Positions 60,644 to 64,000 of a stretch of DNA of 64,000 bases are shown piece after piece. Origin of the DNA: Tachypleus tridentatus (lineage: Eukaryota; Arthropoda; Merostomata; Xiphosura; Limulidae); assembly GCF_004210375.1 (NCBI RefSeq), contig NC_134834.1, positions 38,840,264 through 38,904,263 of the forward strand, given 5' to 3'. Made by a program: the position numbers and the translations under genes. The first letter of the stretch is position 1. Every line of letters starts with the position of its first letter. Below the pieces are notes generated by a model. It was not told the origin of the DNA. It did not search any database and saw only the letters and a program-made list of their open reading frames with translations.

Positions 60644-60720
60644 CTTGTTTGGAATTAAGCACAACGCTACACAATGGGCTGTCTTAAGTATGGCCAAGTG
60701 GATAAGGCGCTCGACTCGTA
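60644..60720. repeat. chimeric SINE scraps: type-2 tail joined to type-1 head
   Basis: TTGTTTGGAATTAAGCACAA and CTACACAATGGGCTGTC (type-2 3' end, minus strand) run straight into GTATGGCCAAGTGGATAAGG and CGCTCGACTCGTAG (type-1 head, plus strand). They form a short divergent junction. Confidence 0.65.
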
Positions 60721-61401
60721 GGTTTATTGCTTTATTTTAGTTGACTTATTATTAATAATGTCATCATATTCATTTATTATCTGATGTTGTATTCTTTAAG
60801 TAAGGCTGTATGGTTGTTGACTACTTTCCTCTCGCCATTTGCCTCCTTTTCCTGTCACTGCAAATGCTTTGCAGAGTGTAATGGATCTTCATAAAAATTA
60901 GTATGGATGTTCATTAGGTCCATGGGGAAACACACAAATCTTCATTTTTCCATTTTGCGGTTTTTTACGAGTGTTTTTTGCGAGTTTTTTTATCACTACT
61001 TTGCCCTTGCCTTTCACCAAATTTGACATGAAGGTTTATTGGGTCTACATTTTGTATTTTGCTTTTTTGTGGATTTTTTGGATGTTGTTGTTTTTTTGTA
61101 ATTATATATAAAGGAAAGAACTTTTCATGTCCTAAGATAACATTTCATTAATCTTGTATTTACATAATTTCCGTCCAGGTAGTCCTATTAATTTAGTAAA
61201 GATGATGTAAGTAATGAGTTAACACAACCATTGATATATACATGTGCATAGGTTAAGTACTCTGAATTTGTTTTCTCTTAAGAAAAGGAGGTACGTGGTT
61301 ATTCAGTGGATTAATATAAAAAAGTTGTCTAATTTCTTTGTGTTGTAGTCTGAAGATAAAAAGTTGATTATCTTTGTTCTAAGTTTGTTTTAATACTACA
61401 C
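60721..61401. other. AT-rich DNA without a recognised gene
   Basis: A loose duplication (TTCATTAGGTCCATGGG near 60911 and TTTATTGGGTCTACATTTTG near 61035) sits in T-rich sequence. No gene seen. Confidence 0.4.
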
Positions 61402-62928
61402 TACTCTGCAAAAAGTGTTAAGACAGAGTCAAAAAGTAGAGTTCAGGCTATTTTCAGAGAACAGTAAATCACAGGTGAAACAAAATTTTATTAAGTTTCA
61501 TATTTAGTACAACAAAAACTTATTGGAAGTGCTTAAGTTCAGCAAACAGTTAATATTTTTTTGTGTTTACCTTTTGCTTTAATGACTGCAGATAGTCCTT
61601 CAGGCATTGTTGCAACATATTTAATCAAAGCGACCTCTGGGTTTGTACTCCAAATGTTTCTAATATACTTCTTTGTAAATAACTTTCGATTTGTTAAATT
61701 TGTGGTCCATCAAATCCCAGAACTGCACAATCGGATTGAGATCGGAACTCTGTATGACTTATTGTATCATTTGAATGACTCCAGCAGCTTCTTTCTTAGT
61801 TAAGTAATTTCTTCACAAGTTGGAGGAGTGTTTATGACACTTATCTTATTGATAGCAGGATCCTTTACCAATAATACACAAACCACTAGGTATACAATGC
61901 AAGATCAGTATTTGATAGCACTTGTGCTGGTCCATTACTCTTTTTATTTTGCATATTTCTCCTATCGTTTAGCAGAAAAACGCCACCAAACCATCACGCT
62001 GCTTTCCCCATGCTCAATGGTAGGTTTTGTTTATTGAGACATCTTTCATCTTTCTTCCGTTTAATGTACAACCTACACTTTGAACTAAATATTTCAAACT
62101 GGAACTCTTGTATCCCTAACATCCTTTTCCAATCATCAACAGTCCAATATTTGTAATTTTTAGCAAATTTCAGTCTTTAAACAATAGTAAGAGATCGAAG
62201 TAAAGGTTTTAAAATGCTACACAACAAAATATTCCATTATCATTGAATCTTCTTGCTACTGTATATCTGGACACTTTTCTGTCATTTGGTACATAGTCGT
62301 TTATCACATGCTTGAGATCAGTGGTAGCCTTTCATCTGTCTCTAAGACTGTCTAAACGAAGATACTTAACATCAGAATCATTAAGTTTAGATGTTCTACC
62401 TCTTTCTTTCCTATTCTTAAGTTCACCTGTTGCAGTTTCACGAGATAGGATTACTTCACAGTGTTTGGAAAACGTTTCAAGTCTGCAGCAATTTGTCAGA
62501 TAGTCTAACCAGCATCACGTAAAGCTTTTGTGCCAACTCCTATTCTACTGATAATTCTCTACGCTTTTTTTTTTACCATATCATGACAAAAAAAACTTAA
62601 TATATGTTATTATACAATGTTTTTATGAAGGTCTGTTTATTGAGTATTATTAAACTGATTTCTTCTAGCATATACCAGTTCTATATGCTAATTAATTGAG
62701 ATCCTAAATTTGATCAGTATGTTCATTGAAGTAGAACCCTTATTACAAGTATATGAGAATTCTAAAGAATGATTAGTATTCTCATCCTGAATTATTTAAT
62801 TGTCAACAGGGACCAATGAAGCATTACCATAGTGTTGAAATTTACGTTCTGTAATGACATGGAATAATTACCCCATAAAATGGAAAGAATGGCAAAATAT
62901 TCTCTTGTTCTAATACTTTTGCACAGTA
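61402..62928 (-). mobile_element. Tc1/mariner-family element, decayed, copy 2
   Basis: The ends TACTCTGCAAAAAGTGTTA and TAATACTTTTGCACAGTA are imperfect terminal inverted repeats flanked by TA, the Tc1 target. Read on the minus strand, the body (1.53 kb) aligns with copy 1 and shows the same transposase blocks with several stops and frameshifts. Examples are the KKDERCLNKQ-like and SVMVWWRFS-like segments near 62000. It retains about 85 bp next to its 5' end that copy 1 has lost, so it is the better guide to the element's structure. Non-functional. Confidence 0.85.
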
Positions 62929-63505
62929 CTTTAGATGAATGGTTATATTGGTTAAACACGTTATTTTCCCAGCTCCACTGATTTAAACCTCATTTGGAGT
63001 ATTGTGTTCATGTGTAGTCTCCTTACCTTAATGAAGAGATTGAATTGTTGAACAGTTCAAAAGAGATATTAGGACACCTTTTTTTCTTATTTACTGGCGA
63101 GACATAATTAAAAATTTGACAGGATAGGAAAATATCTTTAGTTTGAACACTAACTTTTCTAAGAATAGGTTGACTTTTGAAATATGTTGCATTCAGATGT
63201 GATGGATGCAGTAAATTTAAGTGTTTAAGGTAAGGCGAAATAAGTATTTCATTGATTACTGCTCGATATTTTTTATTAAACTGAAAAACCTTAGTGACTA
63301 AAATGTCCCATGTTGTACTTAAATATAACCTAAATTCATGTTAATCCTACTATGAACTATGAATTCCTTAAAGAACATCTAGAAAAATATTATTATTTTT
63401 AACATCCGTCATCCTACTTTGGTATCCCCCTTAGTTACTAACATGAAAAACTGTTTCTTAAACTGCTAAAATAGTTACGCAATGCCTTATTCCTTGAAGT
63501 ATAAT
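62929..63505. other. AT-rich DNA without a recognised gene
   Basis: Nothing recognised between the Tc1 element and the last SINE. Confidence 0.5.
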
Positions 63506-63519
63506 TAAAATCCTTAAAG

Positions 63520-63757
63520 GGCCCGGCATGAACTAGCGCGTTAAGGCGTGCGCTTCGTAATCTGAGGGTCGCGGGTTCGCGCCAAACATGCTCGCCCTCC
63601 CAGCCGTGGGGGCGTTGTAATGTGACGGTCAATCCCACTTTTCGTGAACTACCTGCCTTCCCTCTAGTATTACACTGCTAAATTAGGGACGGCTAGCACA
63701 GATAGCCCTCGAGTAGCTTTGTGCGAAATTCCAAAACAAACAAACAAACAAACAATA
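63520..63757 (+). repeat. type-1 SINE with internal deletions and target-site duplication
   Basis: It begins GGCCCGGCATGAACTAGCGC. The B box runs directly into GCGCCAAACATG, and the TTGGTAAAAGAGTAGCC block is lost. TAAAATCCTT occurs just before and just after it. Confidence 0.9.
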
Positions 63758-64000
63758 AAATCCTTCAATATCAAAAATAAAATTTAATACAGCAGAAAAA
63801 ATGAGTACAGGAAATAACACTTTATTAAAACATTTTCGAATGCTCCTTTGTTCAGTTCACACAGGAAGAATTATGCAATGGGGTGAGCTGATATTGCATT
63901 CATTTTTGGAAAAGAAAAGGAAGCAACAGCCTGTGCATTTGTGTCCACCTACAGATGTAATTCCACCACACCACTCTATTATGTTTATTTAGCCACTAAC

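Noticed and set aside
1506-63757. tRNA-like sequences with A and B boxes (about 30 places)
   Set aside because: Each continues into a shared non-tRNA body and A/T-rich tail, and the cloverleaf arms are not intact. They are SINEs, not tRNA genes.

Overview
The window is AT-rich, gene-poor, intron- and repeat-rich animal DNA. Three families of tRNA-derived SINEs, Tc1/mariner, Penelope-like, hAT-like and LTR-element relics, minisatellites and one spliced transcription-factor gene all point to an arthropod. The SINE consensus (a tRNA-Thr-like head beginning GGCCCGGCATGGCC, then a long conserved body ending in AAACAAACAAAC) is one I associate from memory with horseshoe crabs. Xiphosura is therefore my best guess, but it is not proved here.

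The only host protein-coding gene I can support is the orthologue of Drosophila glass, a five-finger C2H2 transcription factor of photoreceptor development, on the minus strand. Its coding part has two exons: 21034-20769 (N-terminus) and 13657-12328 (most of the protein and all five fingers). They are joined by a 7.1-kb phase-2 intron with good GT/AG sites and give a 531-residue protein. A non-coding first exon around 22.2-22.0 kb, with CRE and CCAAT motifs, is plausible but inferred. The intron holds a decayed Tc1/mariner element 54 bp from the 3' splice site, two tandem-repeat arrays, two SINEs and a 49-bp-arm hairpin.

Layout: 1-5.3 kb, AT-rich DNA with one SINE. 5.3-6.9 kb, a run of four or five minus-strand SINEs. 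9.4-9.7 kb, an eight-copy 37-bp array. 10.26-11.02 kb, a sixteen-copy 47-bp minisatellite. 12.2-22.3 kb, glass. 24-29.4 kb, SINEs, a 30-bp-arm hairpin and a minus-strand LTR-like repeat. 29.4-32.9 kb, unrecognised SINE-free DNA. 35.0-36.3 kb, a degenerate satellite-like block. 37.3-39.1 kb, a Penelope-like retroelement remnant with long inverted arms. 42.5-51.6 kb, SINEs and an LTR copy. 52.6-54.6 kb, an LTR/gag relic. 55-57.1 kb, SINEs. 57.7-58.3 kb, a hAT-like fragment. 60.4-60.7 kb, a SINE cluster. 61.4-62.9 kb, a second Tc1 copy, and a final SINE at 63.5 kb.

Nothing resembles an operon, CRISPR array or prokaryotic defence system. The most informative content is the glass gene model and the way mobile elements have built up its large intron. 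Coordinates of repeat boundaries are by eye and may be off by several bases.
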